A DNA stretch of 64,000 nt from Nevskiales bacterium (GCA_028698335.1 JAQVDP010000013.1:62001-126000); one strand, 5' to 3'; shown: positions 47,396-55,815, counted from the stretch's first letter. The notes: generated by a model not told the origin, from the sequence alone. Made by a program: numbers and translations.

Positions 47396-48844
47396 ATGCG
47401 CAGGAATCTGCGGTTTCTGGTGCTCGGCGCCGGCATGTCCGGCATCCTCGCCGGCATCCGGTTGAAGCAGGAGGGCCTCGAGGATTTCGAGATCCTCGAG
47501 ATGGCCGGCGACGTCGGCGGGACCTGGCGGGACAATACCTACCCGGGCCTGTCCTGCGACGTGCCGGCGCACACCTACGGCTACAGCTTCGAGCGCAACT
47601 GGCGCTGGACCGGCTTCTATGCGTCGGGTCCGGAACTCGGCGAGTACTTCCGCCGCTGCGCGCACAAGTACGGTCTGATGCCGCACGTGCGGCTCAACAC
47701 CCGCGTGACCGACATCCGCCGCGAGCACGGGCGCTGGGTGGTCGAATCCGCCGACGGTCAGACGCGCGAGGCGGACATCGTCATCAACTGCTTCGGTGTG
47801 CTGTGTCATCCGAAGCTGCCGGACATCCCGGGGCTCAAGCGCTTCAAGGGTGCGATGTTCCACAGCGCGCGCTGGGATCACAGCGTTCCGCTGGACGGAC
47901 GCCGCATCGGCGTGGTCGGCACCGGTTCCACCGCCGCGCAGATCACCGCGGCGCTGGCGCCCCGCGCCGGTCACTACAGCCTGTTCCAGCGCACCGCGCA
48001 GTGGGTGGCGCCGGCCTATGCGTTGCAGCGCTCCGAGTTCATGCGCGGCCTGCACCGGATCATCCCCGGCTTCTCGCGGCTGACCGGCAAACTCCAGGGC
48101 GAGCTGTTCTACGAGATCGCCAAGGGCGTCACCGGCGACAGCGATCCGGCGTGGCGCGCCGTCGACTGGCTGTGTCGTCGCAACCTCGCGCGTGTGCGCG
48201 ATCCGGAGCTGCGTCGCGCGCTGACGCCGGACTTCAAGGTCGGATGCCGGCGCCTGATCTTCTGCGACGGTTTCTACGAGGCGATAGAGGCGACGAACGC
48301 GGAGCTGGTCACCGCGGGCATCAAGGGCATCGAGGCCGGTGGCATCCGCACCGTCGATGGCCGCCTGCACGAACTCGACGTGCTGGTGCTGGCCACCGGC
48401 TTCCACGCGCTGAACTACACCTACGGTTTCGAGGTGACCAACGACGCGGGCGCCCGGCTGTCGGAGCAGTGGACCGACGGCGCACGCGCGCTGCACGGCG
48501 TCGCCGTCTCAGGCTTCCCCAACTACTTCATGCTGATCGGTCCGCACAGCCCGGTCGGCAACTTCAGCCTCACCGCGATCTCGGAAATCCAGATGGACTA
48601 TCTGCTGCAGCTGATCGAGCCGATCCGCCGCGGCGAGGCCAGTGCCATTGCCGCGGATCCCGATGCCGAGCGCCGCTACTACGACTACCTCGGCGCCGGC
48701 ATGGCCAAGACGGTGTGGTCCTCGGGCTGCAACCGCAGCTGGTATCTGGGCAAGGACGGCCAGCCGCAGCTCTACCCGTATCCGCCGACGACCTTCGTCC
48801 GCGAACTGGCGACGCCGGATCTGTCCGAATTCGTCGTCGCCTGA
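47396..48844 (+). CDS. Baeyer-Villiger-type flavin monooxygenase
   Basis: 482 aa. FAD site VLGAGMSGILAG at the N-terminus, GGTWRDNTYPGLSCDVP (class B segment), the Baeyer-Villiger fingerprint FKGAMFHSARWD (F-x-G-x-x-x-H-x-x-x-W-D), NADPH site IGVVGTGSTAAQI and LVLATGFHAL. These enzymes insert oxygen next to a ketone, or N/S-oxygenate, using NADPH and O2. Substrate unknown; steroid, terpenoid or cyclic ketones are common. GGGGGAG ribosome-binding site, 32 nt after the esterase. Confidence 0.9.
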   Translation: MRRNLRFLVLGAGMSGILAGIRLKQEGLEDFEILEMAGDVGGTWRDNTYPGLSCDVPAHTYGYSFERNWRWTGFYASGPELGEYFRRCAHKYGLMPHVRLNTRVTDIRREHGRWVVESADGQTREADIVINCFGVLCHPKLPDIPGLKRFKGAMFHSARWDHSVPLDGRRIGVVGTGSTAAQITAALAPRAGHYSLFQRTAQWVAPAYALQRSEFMRGLHRIIPGFSRLTGKLQGELFYEIAKGVTGDSDPAWRAVDWLCRRNLARVRDPELRRALTPDFKVGCRRLIFCDGFYEAIEATNAELVTAGIKGIEAGGIRTVDGRLHELDVLVLATGFHALNYTYGFEVTNDAGARLSEQWTDGARALHGVAVSGFPNYFMLIGPHSPVGNFSLTAISEIQMDYLLQLIEPIRRGEASAIAADPDAERRYYDYLGAGMAKTVWSSGCNRSWYLGKDGQPQLYPYPPTTFVRELATPDLSEFVVA

Positions 48845-48869
48845 ATCCCGAACCGCAGGAGATCCGCGC

Positions 48870-49373
48870 ATGACCCTTGAACAGCGCCTGCAGCAGATCG
48901 AGGATCGCGAGGCGATCCGTGCCCTCAAGCATCATTACTACTGTCATTGCGTCGACCGCGCCGTCGCCGGCGAGGCCGGCGCGATCGAGCAGACCCTGAG
49001 CCGCTTCACCGACGACATCGTCGCCGACTTCACCGGCTTTCCCGTCGCCGAGGGCAAGGCCGCCGTCGGCGCGTTCTTCGCCCAGGGCGTGCCGGCGTTT
49101 CTGAGCTACAGCCAGCACCGCGTCTGCAACGACGTGATCGAGATCGACGGCGATACCGCCACCGGTCGCTGGTACGTCGACTGCCCGGTGGTGTTTCGCG
49201 ACGGCAATCCCACCGGCAACAGCGGCCCCGGCTTCATTGGCGGGCGCTACGAGGAACGGTACCGGCGCGAGGGTGGAGTGTGGAAATTCGCCCGCATCGT
49301 CGCGTTGCTCGACGTCAACGCCGAGTTCCAGTTCAACTGGACCCAGGCCCGCCAGCGCTTCGACAACCGCTGA
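48870..49373 (+). CDS. SnoaL-like (NTF2 superfamily) protein
   Basis: 167 aa. Opens with LEQRLQQIEDREAIRALKHHYYCHCVD, the standard SnoaL-like entry helices, then a cone of strands (DTATGRWYVDCPVVFRD; GGRYEERYRREGGVWKFARI). NTF2-fold members include hydrolases, isomerases and dehydratases, as well as binding proteins. The AGGAG site and 26-nt spacing put it in an operon with the monooxygenase, so it may act on the same substrate. Confidence 0.83.
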   Translation: MTLEQRLQQIEDREAIRALKHHYYCHCVDRAVAGEAGAIEQTLSRFTDDIVADFTGFPVAEGKAAVGAFFAQGVPAFLSYSQHRVCNDVIEIDGDTATGRWYVDCPVVFRDGNPTGNSGPGFIGGRYEERYRREGGVWKFARIVALLDVNAEFQFNWTQARQRFDNR

Positions 49374-49394
49374 CGGCCCGTCCATCGACGGAGG

Positions 49395-49423
49395 CTGGTA
49401 TTTTGCGCGGCGATGGGTAGAAT
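49395..49423 (+). promoter_or_regulatory. Promoter of the tRNA-Ala gene
   Basis: TAGAAT at 49418-49423 is a good -10; CTGGTA at 49395-49400 is a weak -35 at 17-nt spacing. A G+C-rich discriminator follows (ACGCGTCCTCG), typical of stringently controlled stable-RNA promoters. Confidence 0.5.
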
Positions 49424-49437
49424 ACGCGTCCTCGTGT

Positions 49438-49513
<76 letters not shown>

Positions 49514-49535
49514 CTCGAATTGTCCAGCTTGTTCG

Positions 49536-49562
49536 AAAGGCCCGCCATGTGCGGGCCTTTTT
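49536..49562 (+). terminator. Rho-independent terminator of the tRNA gene
   Basis: Stem GGCCCGC (49539-49545) pairs with GCGGGCC (49551-49557), extended by three A-T pairs, with a 5-nt loop and TTTTT. It lies 22 nt after the tRNA. Confidence 0.9.
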
Positions 49563-49663
49563 GGGTCTGATCGGACATGCGTGCCCGTCGCGTCGGGCGT
49601 CGAGCGCGTTATCCTCCGACGCTGGCTCGACCGTCTGCGAGCCTTGGCTTTCCGGAGGTGGTC

Positions 49664-50554
49664 TTGGCGCGTCGTGCCCTGTCGTCGCTGAATCTGCTGC
49701 GGACCTTCGAGGTCGCGGCGCGGCGTGGCAGCTTCAAGCTGGCGGCGGAGGAGCTGCACGTGACCGCGTCTGCGGTCAGCCAGCAGGTGCGCAGCCTGGA
49801 GTCGCAGCTGGGGCTGGATCTGCTCGAGCGCCATCCGGGCGGTTTGCGTCTCACCGAAACCGGCCGCAGCTATCTGGGCGAGATCCAGGGGCCGCTGCGG
49901 GCATTGGCCGATGCCACCGAGCGTCTGCGCGCCGGTGGCCGGTCGGTGTTGCGGGTGACGCTGATGCCGCCGCTGGCGAGCCGCATCGTGCTGCCGCGGC
50001 TGGCGGATTTCAGGGCGCGTCATCCGCAGGTGGAACTGCGCATCGATACCAGCGTGCGCAATCTGGATCTGGCGCAGCGTCACGTCGATCTGGCGGTGCG
50101 CTACGGGGTGCCGCCGTGGCCCGGCTGTGCGCACGAGAAGCTGGCGGATCTGTACGTGCAGGCGATCTGCCCGCTCGCGCTGGCGCGCGAACACGATCTG
50201 GCGCGACACCCGGAACGCCTGGCCGGGGTGCCGCTGGTGCAGATGACCGAACGCCCGGATCACTGGCGCCAGTACTTCCAGCATATTGGCGTCAACGCGT
50301 TCGAGCCGATCGACCGGTTTCATGTCGACGACTATCCGGCGGCGATCGAGGCCGCGGAGACGCTCGGCGCGGCCCTGGCGATCTGGCCGCTGGAGCAACC
50401 GCTGATCGACAGCGGGCGGGTGGTGGCGGTGGGCGCGCCGCAGGGGCCGATTCCGGAGGCGATGTATGCGGTGATGCTGGAGGAGCGCGCCGGCGATCCG
50501 GCGATCCGGGTCTTTCTCGACTGGCTGCGCCGGCAGCTGCCGCAGGCCACATAA
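49664..50554 (+). CDS. LysR family transcriptional regulator (GcvA-like)
   Basis: 296 aa. Winged helix-turn-helix at the N-terminus (LRTFEVAARRGSFKLAAEEL, VTASAVSQQVRSLE, ERHPGGLRLTETG) and a two-lobe effector domain, as in GcvA/AmpR-type regulators. Start taken as TTG 49664 because GGAGG lies 5 nt upstream; ATG 49577 would add about 29 unconserved residues. It is upstream of, and co-directional with, the GXWXG / GMC / AhpD genes and may control them. Confidence 0.88.
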   Translation: MARRALSSLNLLRTFEVAARRGSFKLAAEELHVTASAVSQQVRSLESQLGLDLLERHPGGLRLTETGRSYLGEIQGPLRALADATERLRAGGRSVLRVTLMPPLASRIVLPRLADFRARHPQVELRIDTSVRNLDLAQRHVDLAVRYGVPPWPGCAHEKLADLYVQAICPLALAREHDLARHPERLAGVPLVQMTERPDHWRQYFQHIGVNAFEPIDRFHVDDYPAAIEAAETLGAALAIWPLEQPLIDSGRVVAVGAPQGPIPEAMYAVMLEERAGDPAIRVFLDWLRRQLPQAT

Positions 50555-50564
50555 GTTTTTCTTG

Positions 50565-50595
50565 TCCGGCGAACGCGGATAAATCGTTTGCCGGA
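50565..50595 (+). promoter_or_regulatory. 11-bp dyad between LysR gene and next operon
   Basis: TCCGGCGAACG (50565-50575) and CGTTTGCCGGA (50585-50595) form an inverted repeat with one G-T mismatch and an A+T-rich 9-nt centre. No T-tract follows on the plus strand, so an operator is as likely as a terminator. Confidence 0.4.
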
Positions 50596-50647
50596 CGGTG
50601 CATCGCGGCACCAGACTCGATGGCAGACTTTTGACGGATCGTTCCCA

Positions 50648-51148
50648 ATGGATCTCGACATGCCCGCCATCGAGCAGCCACCGGCCGACCTGCTCGGACA
50701 GCGCCAGGCCGAACTCGACGAACTGTTCGCCACGCTGGCACCGGTGTCGGCCGCACAGGCGGACGGTTACTGGCGCGGCACGCTGATGGCGATCCTCGGT
50801 TTCGGCTGGCTGCCGCGCCCGCTGGCGCGTCTGTGGTATCGCCTGCTGCGCACGCCGCTGAATCCATGGCGCGGCAAGAGTTTCGCGCAGGGGGGCGGCG
50901 CCAATCGCTGGTTCGGCGTGCGCGGTCCTGCCTTCGGCCGCTTCAAGCTGCGCGAGACGCACAGCCCGATCGACGGCCAGCCGGTGCTGTGGCTGGACTA
51001 CGACATTCCGGAAAATCCGCGTTTCCTGCGTCCGATCCGCGGTGAGGCGCGCATGCTCGGTAACGGTCTGGTGCTGGCGCGGATGAACTGGCAGACCCGC
51101 CGGGGTCTGCACCGGGTGCTGTACTTCACGCTGACGCCCGCGGGCTAG
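50648..51148 (+). CDS. Protein with GXWXG-like motif (DUF4334-type)
   Basis: 166 aa, no signal peptide. G-Y-W-R-G-T near residue 40 matches the GXWXG motif, and the second half (NRWFGVRGPAFGRFKLRETH, PVLWLDYDIPENPRFL, NGLVLARMNW) is compatible with the DUF4334 domain usually attached to it. These small proteins often bind hydrophobic ligands, but no function is established. It ends 4 nt before the GMC oxidoreductase gene, so the two are surely co-transcribed. Confidence 0.6.
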   Translation: MDLDMPAIEQPPADLLGQRQAELDELFATLAPVSAAQADGYWRGTLMAILGFGWLPRPLARLWYRLLRTPLNPWRGKSFAQGGGANRWFGVRGPAFGRFKLRETHSPIDGQPVLWLDYDIPENPRFLRPIRGEARMLGNGLVLARMNWQTRRGLHRVLYFTLTPAG

Positions 51149-51152
51149 CCCC

Positions 51153-52583
51153 ATGAACACGGATGTGATCGTCGTCGGCAGCGGGTTCGGCGGCGCGTTC
51201 GCTGCTGAGCGCCTGATCGCCTCGGGCCTGCGTGTCACCCTGCTGGAACGTGGCCCCTGGCGCGATACGCAGCCGATGCGCGCCGCCGGCGTGTGGCCGC
51301 GCAGTCCATTGCCGTATGGCCGCAACTTCTATCGCCAGGTGCTGCGCAGCGTCGCGATGCCGGGTCTGGGCGCCCGCCGTCTGCGCACCAACGCCCATGG
51401 CCTGTTCGACCTGCATCTCGCACCCGCGCTCAGCGTGGTCTGCAGCAGCGGTGTCGGTGGCGGCAGTCACGTGTATTCGGCGATGAACCTGCGTCCGGCC
51501 GTGCCCGACTACTGGGCCGCCCGTGCCGACGGAATCGACCCGGAACGGATGGAGCACTACTCCGCGGCGGCGATCGCGCGCATGGGCGCGCGGCCGCCGG
51601 ATGCCGAGGTGCCCAACTTCGTCGGCACGCGCCTGCGGCAGGACGCTCTGCTCCAGGCCGAGGCGACGCTGGAGCAGCCGGCGATGGGGTACCGCTTCGA
51701 CGGCGGGCGCTACCGCGACAACAGCTTCTTCGGCAGCCAGGACGGCAGCAAGATCACGCTCGACGCACTGATCCTGGCGCCGCTGCTCGATCGGGGCCTG
51801 CGGGTGCACGACCTGCACGAGGTGCTGTCGATCGGGCGTGGTGCCGGCGGCTGGCGTGTTTCGGTCTATGACCACCGCAGCCGGCGTTACCGCCATCTGA
51901 CCGCGCCGCGTGTGGTGCTCGCGGCCGGCACGCTCAACACCCTGCGCCTGTTGTTCGCGAGCCGGGCGCAGGGGGCTCTGGCGGCGCTGCCGGCGTTGGG
52001 GCTGGGCATTGGCGGCAACGGCGACGTGCCGGCGTACTGGCGCTGCGCGGTGCCGGAAGCGGACTTCACCGAAGGCACGCCGTGTCACGGTCGCTTCGAG
52101 ATCCGCGGGGTCGACGACGGGCCGAACCTGACCGCCTACGGCCTCAACGGGATCGATGGCGTGCCGATGCCGGGGCGGCTGCGGGCGCGGCTCAAGCGCG
52201 ATCTGGTGCTGGTCGGCATGGGTGCCGACGGCGCCAATGGCATCGCCAGCTGGCGCGGCGGGCGCCTGCGCTTCCACTACAGCGACAGCGCCAATCCGAT
52301 TCTCGCGCGCATCTACCGGGCATTCGATCTGATCGGCCATCGCAGCGGGCGTCCGGTGCACTTCCTGCGGCGCTGGCCGCTGACCGTGCATCCGCTCGGC
52401 GGCGCACGGGTCAGCGACGATCCGCTGCAGGGCGTCGTCGACGGGCGCGGGCAGGTCCACGGCCTGCCGGGATTGTATGTGGCCGATGCCGCCGCGCTGC
52501 CGGCGGCTCCGGGGGCGCCGCCGTCGATGACCATCGCCGCCTGGGCGAGTCACGTCGCCGACGGCATCGGCCGCCCGGTCTGA
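51153..52583 (+). CDS. GMC-type FAD oxidoreductase
   Basis: 476 aa. FAD motif VVGSGFGGAFAAERL at the N-terminus, VCSSGVGGGSHVYSAMN in the flavin-attachment region, and the C-terminal HPLGGARVSDDPLQGVVD plus GLYVADAAALPAAPGAPPSMTIA. It is closest in layout to the cholesterol-oxidase-like branch of the glucose-methanol-choline family, which oxidises alcohols. No Tat or Sec signal, so cytosolic. Substrate unknown. Confidence 0.88.
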   Translation: MNTDVIVVGSGFGGAFAAERLIASGLRVTLLERGPWRDTQPMRAAGVWPRSPLPYGRNFYRQVLRSVAMPGLGARRLRTNAHGLFDLHLAPALSVVCSSGVGGGSHVYSAMNLRPAVPDYWAARADGIDPERMEHYSAAAIARMGARPPDAEVPNFVGTRLRQDALLQAEATLEQPAMGYRFDGGRYRDNSFFGSQDGSKITLDALILAPLLDRGLRVHDLHEVLSIGRGAGGWRVSVYDHRSRRYRHLTAPRVVLAAGTLNTLRLLFASRAQGALAALPALGLGIGGNGDVPAYWRCAVPEADFTEGTPCHGRFEIRGVDDGPNLTAYGLNGIDGVPMPGRLRARLKRDLVLVGMGADGANGIASWRGGRLRFHYSDSANPILARIYRAFDLIGHRSGRPVHFLRRWPLTVHPLGGARVSDDPLQGVVDGRGQVHGLPGLYVADAAALPAAPGAPPSMTIAAWASHVADGIGRPV

Positions 52584-52617
52584 GCCGGCATCCGCAACGT
52601 CTGATATGGGACGAAAC

Positions 52618-53208
52618 ATGAGCACGTTCTCCAAACGCACCTTCGATGCTGCGCTGCTGGCGCGCTGCACCGGCGCGGCGGTACTGAACCTTCCTGTCCT
52701 GACGATGGCGCTGCTGCGTCCGGCGACGTCGCCCCGGCTGCGCGAGGAGGTGATGCTGGCCGTGACCTCGGTCAACGACTGCCGTTACTGCAGCTGGGCG
52801 CATACCGGGCTGGCGCTGCAGCAGGGCATCGACCTGGATGCCCTGCGACAGTTGCTCGATCGCGAGCACATTGCCGATGCGGACCGGCCCGAGGTCGTCG
52901 CGATCCTGTTCGCGCAGCACTTCGCGGCGACCGGGCGCCGGCCGGACGCGGCCGCGCGGGCGGCGCTGGAGTGGAGTTTCCCGCAGCCTCAGCGGCGCGA
53001 GATCATGGCCTACATCCACGCGATCTACTTCGCCAATCTCAGCGGCAACAGCGCCGACGCCTGGCTGGCGCGACTGCGCGGCGAGCCGGTCGCCGACGGG
53101 CACCCGTTTGCGGAGGCGTTCGCCGCGGTGCTGGCGGCGCCGATCCTGGCCGGTATCCGCCTGGCCAGTCGCCGGGTACGCCCCGAGCTGATGCAGCGCG
53201 AGACCTGA
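52618..53208 (+). CDS. AhpD-like / carboxymuconolactone decarboxylase family protein
   Basis: 196 aa. The CxxC-x3-H motif C55-R-Y-C58-S-W-A-H62 is the peroxidase-type redox centre of AhpD-like proteins, set in an all-helical fold. A four-codon longer start (52606) is possible. Last gene of the small operon with the GMC oxidase; flavin oxidases make H2O2, so a peroxide-removal role would fit, but this is inference. Confidence 0.82.
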   Translation: MSTFSKRTFDAALLARCTGAAVLNLPVLTMALLRPATSPRLREEVMLAVTSVNDCRYCSWAHTGLALQQGIDLDALRQLLDREHIADADRPEVVAILFAQHFAATGRRPDAAARAALEWSFPQPQRREIMAYIHAIYFANLSGNSADAWLARLRGEPVADGHPFAEAFAAVLAAPILAGIRLASRRVRPELMQRET

Positions 53209-53306
53209 GGCCGCCGCACGCCCGCAATCCGGGCGAAGGGTTTTGCCCGCCGCCGTGTACAAGAACCGGAAGGGCTGCGCCGCAGCCCGCAAGACGGAGC
53301 TTGAAC

Positions 53307-53753
53307 ATGAACGGCAGAAAGCGGATGTGGGCGCCGGGTGTGATCCTGGCGCTGGGCGTGGCCGCGACAGGGCATGCGCAGATGCGCGACGGCTCGCGTG
53401 CCTTCGATCGCATGGACGGCAACGCGGACGGCGTCATCGACGCCGCCGAGCTGCAGGCGCAGCGCGAGCAGGCATTCTCCCGACTCGACAGCGACGGCAA
53501 CGGCGTGATCACTGCGGCCGAGCGCGAGCAGGCGCGTGCCCGGGTGCAGCGCGTGCGTGAGCGCATGGAAGGGCGTGTCGAGGCGATCGCCGACCAGGCC
53601 GACACGAATCAGGACGGTGACATCAGCCACGACGAGTTCATGGCCGCACCGCAGCCGCTGATGAGCCGCGCCGATGCCGATGGCGACGGCCGGATCACCC
53701 GCGAGGAATTCAGCGCGGTGGTCGGATCGATCCGCGAACAGCGGCGCCAGTAG
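53307..53753 (+). CDS. Secreted four-EF-hand protein
   Basis: 148 aa. Signal peptide cut after ATGHA (24). Four canonical 12-residue EF loops, all with Asp at position 1 and Glu at 12: residues 37-48 (DGNADGVIDAAE), 61-72 (DSDGNGVITAAE), 99-110 (DTNQDGDISHDE) and 123-134 (DADGDGRITREE). This is a complete calmodulin-like set in a periplasmic protein. ATG 53307 follows ACGGAG; the frame is open far upstream inside the previous gene. First gene of the unit containing the ECF sigma factor. Confidence 0.88.
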   Translation: MNGRKRMWAPGVILALGVAATGHAQMRDGSRAFDRMDGNADGVIDAAELQAQREQAFSRLDSDGNGVITAAEREQARARVQRVRERMEGRVEAIADQADTNQDGDISHDEFMAAPQPLMSRADADGDGRITREEFSAVVGSIREQRRQ

Positions 53754-53792
53754 GCGGCGCCGCGGTCTTTCCCAGCCAGACGGAGTGATCCC

Positions 53793-54359
53793 ATGCATGC
53801 ATCTCACAAGATTCCCGCGATTGCGGCCACGTTGATATGGCTGCTCGGCAGTACCGCCGGTGCCGCCCAGGCCGCCGAACGGCACGCCGAACGGACGCGC
53901 CAGGGCCCCAACGGTGGCAGCGTCGCGGTCCAGCGTGACCGCGATGACGGCCTGCAGCAGCGCAGCGTCGAGCGCTACGGACCGGCCGGGCGCTCGCTCG
54001 AAGCCCAGCGCAGCCGCAGCTATGATCCCGGGACCGGCACCTATCAGGGCGGCGCCAGCCGTACGGTGACCGGGCTCAACGGGCAGAGCGCGAGTCGCAA
54101 CCGCGAGGTGACTCGCGAGGGCGGACAGGCAACCGTGACGCGTCAGACCACCGGGCCGAATGGCCAGACCTCGACCTATCAGCGCAGCCGCGGCGACGGT
54201 CAGTCGCAGGCGGTGTGGAGCGGGCCCAATGGACAGGCGTTCGGTCGCAGCCGCTCGGTCGAACACGGTGATCAGGGCGTGACCGTGCAGACGCAGACGA
54301 CGGGGCCGGGCGGTACACGCGATCGCAGCGTCACCTACGTTCCTGCCGGCGGGGAGTGA
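53793..54359 (+). CDS. Secreted repeat protein, function unknown
   Basis: 188 aa. Signal peptide (LIWLLGSTAGAAQA, cut near 28). The mature chain is hydrophilic, rich in G, Q, R, S and T. A G-x-x-G motif recurs six times: residues 38, 63, 94, 121, 144 and 171 (GPNGG, GPAGR, GLNGQ, GPNGQ, GPNGQ, GPGGT), spaced 23-31 residues apart and followed by alternating polar/aliphatic beta-type segments. I do not recognise a family. It sits 39 nt after the EF-hand gene and 9 nt before the sigma factor gene. Confidence 0.78.
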   Translation: MHASHKIPAIAATLIWLLGSTAGAAQAAERHAERTRQGPNGGSVAVQRDRDDGLQQRSVERYGPAGRSLEAQRSRSYDPGTGTYQGGASRTVTGLNGQSASRNREVTREGGQATVTRQTTGPNGQTSTYQRSRGDGQSQAVWSGPNGQAFGRSRSVEHGDQGVTVQTQTTGPGGTRDRSVTYVPAGGE

Positions 54360-54368
54360 GCCGGCACC

Positions 54369-54932
54369 GTGCAGGATGCCGATGCCGACGAGATGCTGCT
54401 GCGCCGAATCGCCGGGGGTGACGCCCCGGCGTTCCGGCAGCTGACGGCGCGACATGCGTCGCGGGTGCTGGCGCTGGCGCGGGGCATGCTGGGGGATGGC
54501 ATGGAGGCCGAGGACATTGTCCAGGAGGTGTTCGTGCGGCTCTGGCAGCACGCCGCGCAATGGCAACCCGGGCGTGCGCAGCTGGCGACCTGGCTGCACC
54601 GGGTCACGGTCAACCTGTGCCTGAATCATCTGCAGCGGGTCCGCAATCGCACGGCGGCACTCGATGCCGAGGCGCTGGACGCGACGGCGGCGCCGGATTC
54701 GGTCGAAGAGGATGTGTCCGCCGCCGAGCGGCAGCGCCTGGTCCATGCTGCGGTCGCGCGGCTGCCGGAGCAGCAGCGCGCGGCGGTGGCGCTGTTTTAT
54801 AACGCCGGAGCGAGCACGGCCGAAGCCGCCGCGGCACTGGATCTGTCGGTCAAGGCGACGGAGTCGCTGCTGGTCAGGGCCCGGCGCAATCTGCGCGAGC
54901 GCCTGGCCGCGTTGTTGGAGGTGGAATCATGA
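54369..54932 (+). CDS. ECF RNA polymerase sigma factor
   Basis: 187 aa. Region 2 covers about 20-90 (FRQLTARHASRVLALARGML, EAEDIVQEVFVRLWQHA, ATWLHRVTVNLCLNHLQ); region 4 is a helix-turn-helix about 130-180 (RLPEQQRAAVALFYNAGAST, AAALDLSVKATESLLVRARR). The start is GTG 54369. It differs clearly from RpoE in this window, so it belongs to another ECF group. Overlaps the next gene by 4 nt, as expected for a sigma/anti-sigma pair. Confidence 0.92.
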   Translation: MQDADADEMLLRRIAGGDAPAFRQLTARHASRVLALARGMLGDGMEAEDIVQEVFVRLWQHAAQWQPGRAQLATWLHRVTVNLCLNHLQRVRNRTAALDAEALDATAAPDSVEEDVSAAERQRLVHAAVARLPEQQRAAVALFYNAGASTAEAAAALDLSVKATESLLVRARRNLRERLAALLEVES

Positions 54933-55375
54933 ATCCCGATCGATTCGAGCAGGACCTGTTGCGCTACGGCGCCGAGCCGGAGCGCTGGCCGTGGCCACGC
55001 CGCGTCGTGATGCGACGCCTGCTGCGACGCTCGCCCGAGGCGCGTGCACGGCTGGAACGGATGCGGGCGCTGGAGCGGGCGGTGGCGGCCGGACCGGTGT
55101 CGCTGCCGGCCGGACTGCAGCAACGCCTGGACGCGATTCCGCTGCAGGTTCCGCAGGTGGGGACTGCCGACCGAAACGCGATCGAACCGGACCGTCGTCT
55201 GCTTCGATTCGGTCTGGGGTGGGCGCTGGCCTGCGGGGTGACGGGCATCGTCATCGGCGCCAGCGGCTGGTGGCCGGCGATGGACGACTACGACGCCGTC
55301 GCCGCGTTCGCGGCGGACCTTGCGGCCGGCTCGCCGGATGCCTGGCGCGCACCCGACCTCGGAGCGGGGCCATGA
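54929..55375 (+). CDS. Single-span membrane protein, probable anti-sigma factor
   Basis: 148 aa. N-terminal cytosolic, helical and very R-rich part (RFEQDLLRYGAEPERWPWPR, RRSPEARARLERMRALERAV), one transmembrane helix near 90-110 (FGLGWALACGVTGIVIGASG) and a short acidic periplasmic tail. No classical zinc-binding anti-sigma (H-x3-C-x2-C) motif. ATGA overlap with the sigma factor gene and topology make it the likely anti-sigma, by inference. Confidence 0.72.
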   Translation: MNPDRFEQDLLRYGAEPERWPWPRRVVMRRLLRRSPEARARLERMRALERAVAAGPVSLPAGLQQRLDAIPLQVPQVGTADRNAIEPDRRLLRFGLGWALACGVTGIVIGASGWWPAMDDYDAVAAFAADLAAGSPDAWRAPDLGAGP

Positions 55376-55815
55376 GCCGCCGGACCCTGTTGATCGCGCT
55401 GCTGGTCTCGGTCGCGGTCAATTGCCTCGCGGCCGGGGTGTTGGTCGGTCAGCGCTACTGGGGGCGTCCGGCGGCGCTGGGGCCGGCGGCATTCGAACGC
55501 CTGGCGGCGATCGTGCCGGAGCCGTCGCGGGATGCGGTCCGGGATCAGATCCGCGGCCGGCGTCTCGAGCTGTTTCGCGCCTTGCGTGAACTGCGCCAGG
55601 CGCGCGTGCAGGTCCGGACGGTCGCGGCGGCCGAGCCGCTGTCGGATGCGGAACTCGAAGCGGCGATGGCCCGGCTGCGCCAGGCCACCGACCGTATCCA
55701 GCGCATCCTGCATGGGGCGATCGTCGAGGGCATTCGCCACAGCCGCGCGCCGGTGCCGGCGCATCGGTCCGGGCCGGGCGAGGCGACCGAGCCGGAGGCG
55801 GTGCCCGCGTCGTGA
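55372..55815 (+). CDS. Periplasmic heavy-metal-sensor-like (Spy/CpxP/CnrX type) protein
   Basis: 147 aa. One N-terminal membrane anchor (TLLIALLVSVAVNCLAAGVLVG), then a long helical hairpin (DQIRGRRLELFRALRELRQA ... ELEAAMARLRQATDRIQRIL). This is the architecture of PF13801-like metal sensors and of Spy/CpxP chaperones. It has few His/Cys/Met ligands, so metal binding is not assured. ATGA overlap with the probable anti-sigma gene suggests a sensor partner, as CnrX is for CnrY/CnrH. Confidence 0.75.
   Translation: MSRRTLLIALLVSVAVNCLAAGVLVGQRYWGRPAALGPAAFERLAAIVPEPSRDAVRDQIRGRRLELFRALRELRQARVQVRTVAAAEPLSDAELEAAMARLRQATDRIQRILHGAIVEGIRHSRAPVPAHRSGPGEATEPEAVPAS

Noticed and set aside
53270-53286. 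GGGCTG/CAGCCC hairpin before the EF-hand gene as a terminator
   Set aside because: Six-base stem followed by GCAAGACGG, with no T-run; it lies in the leader of the next gene.
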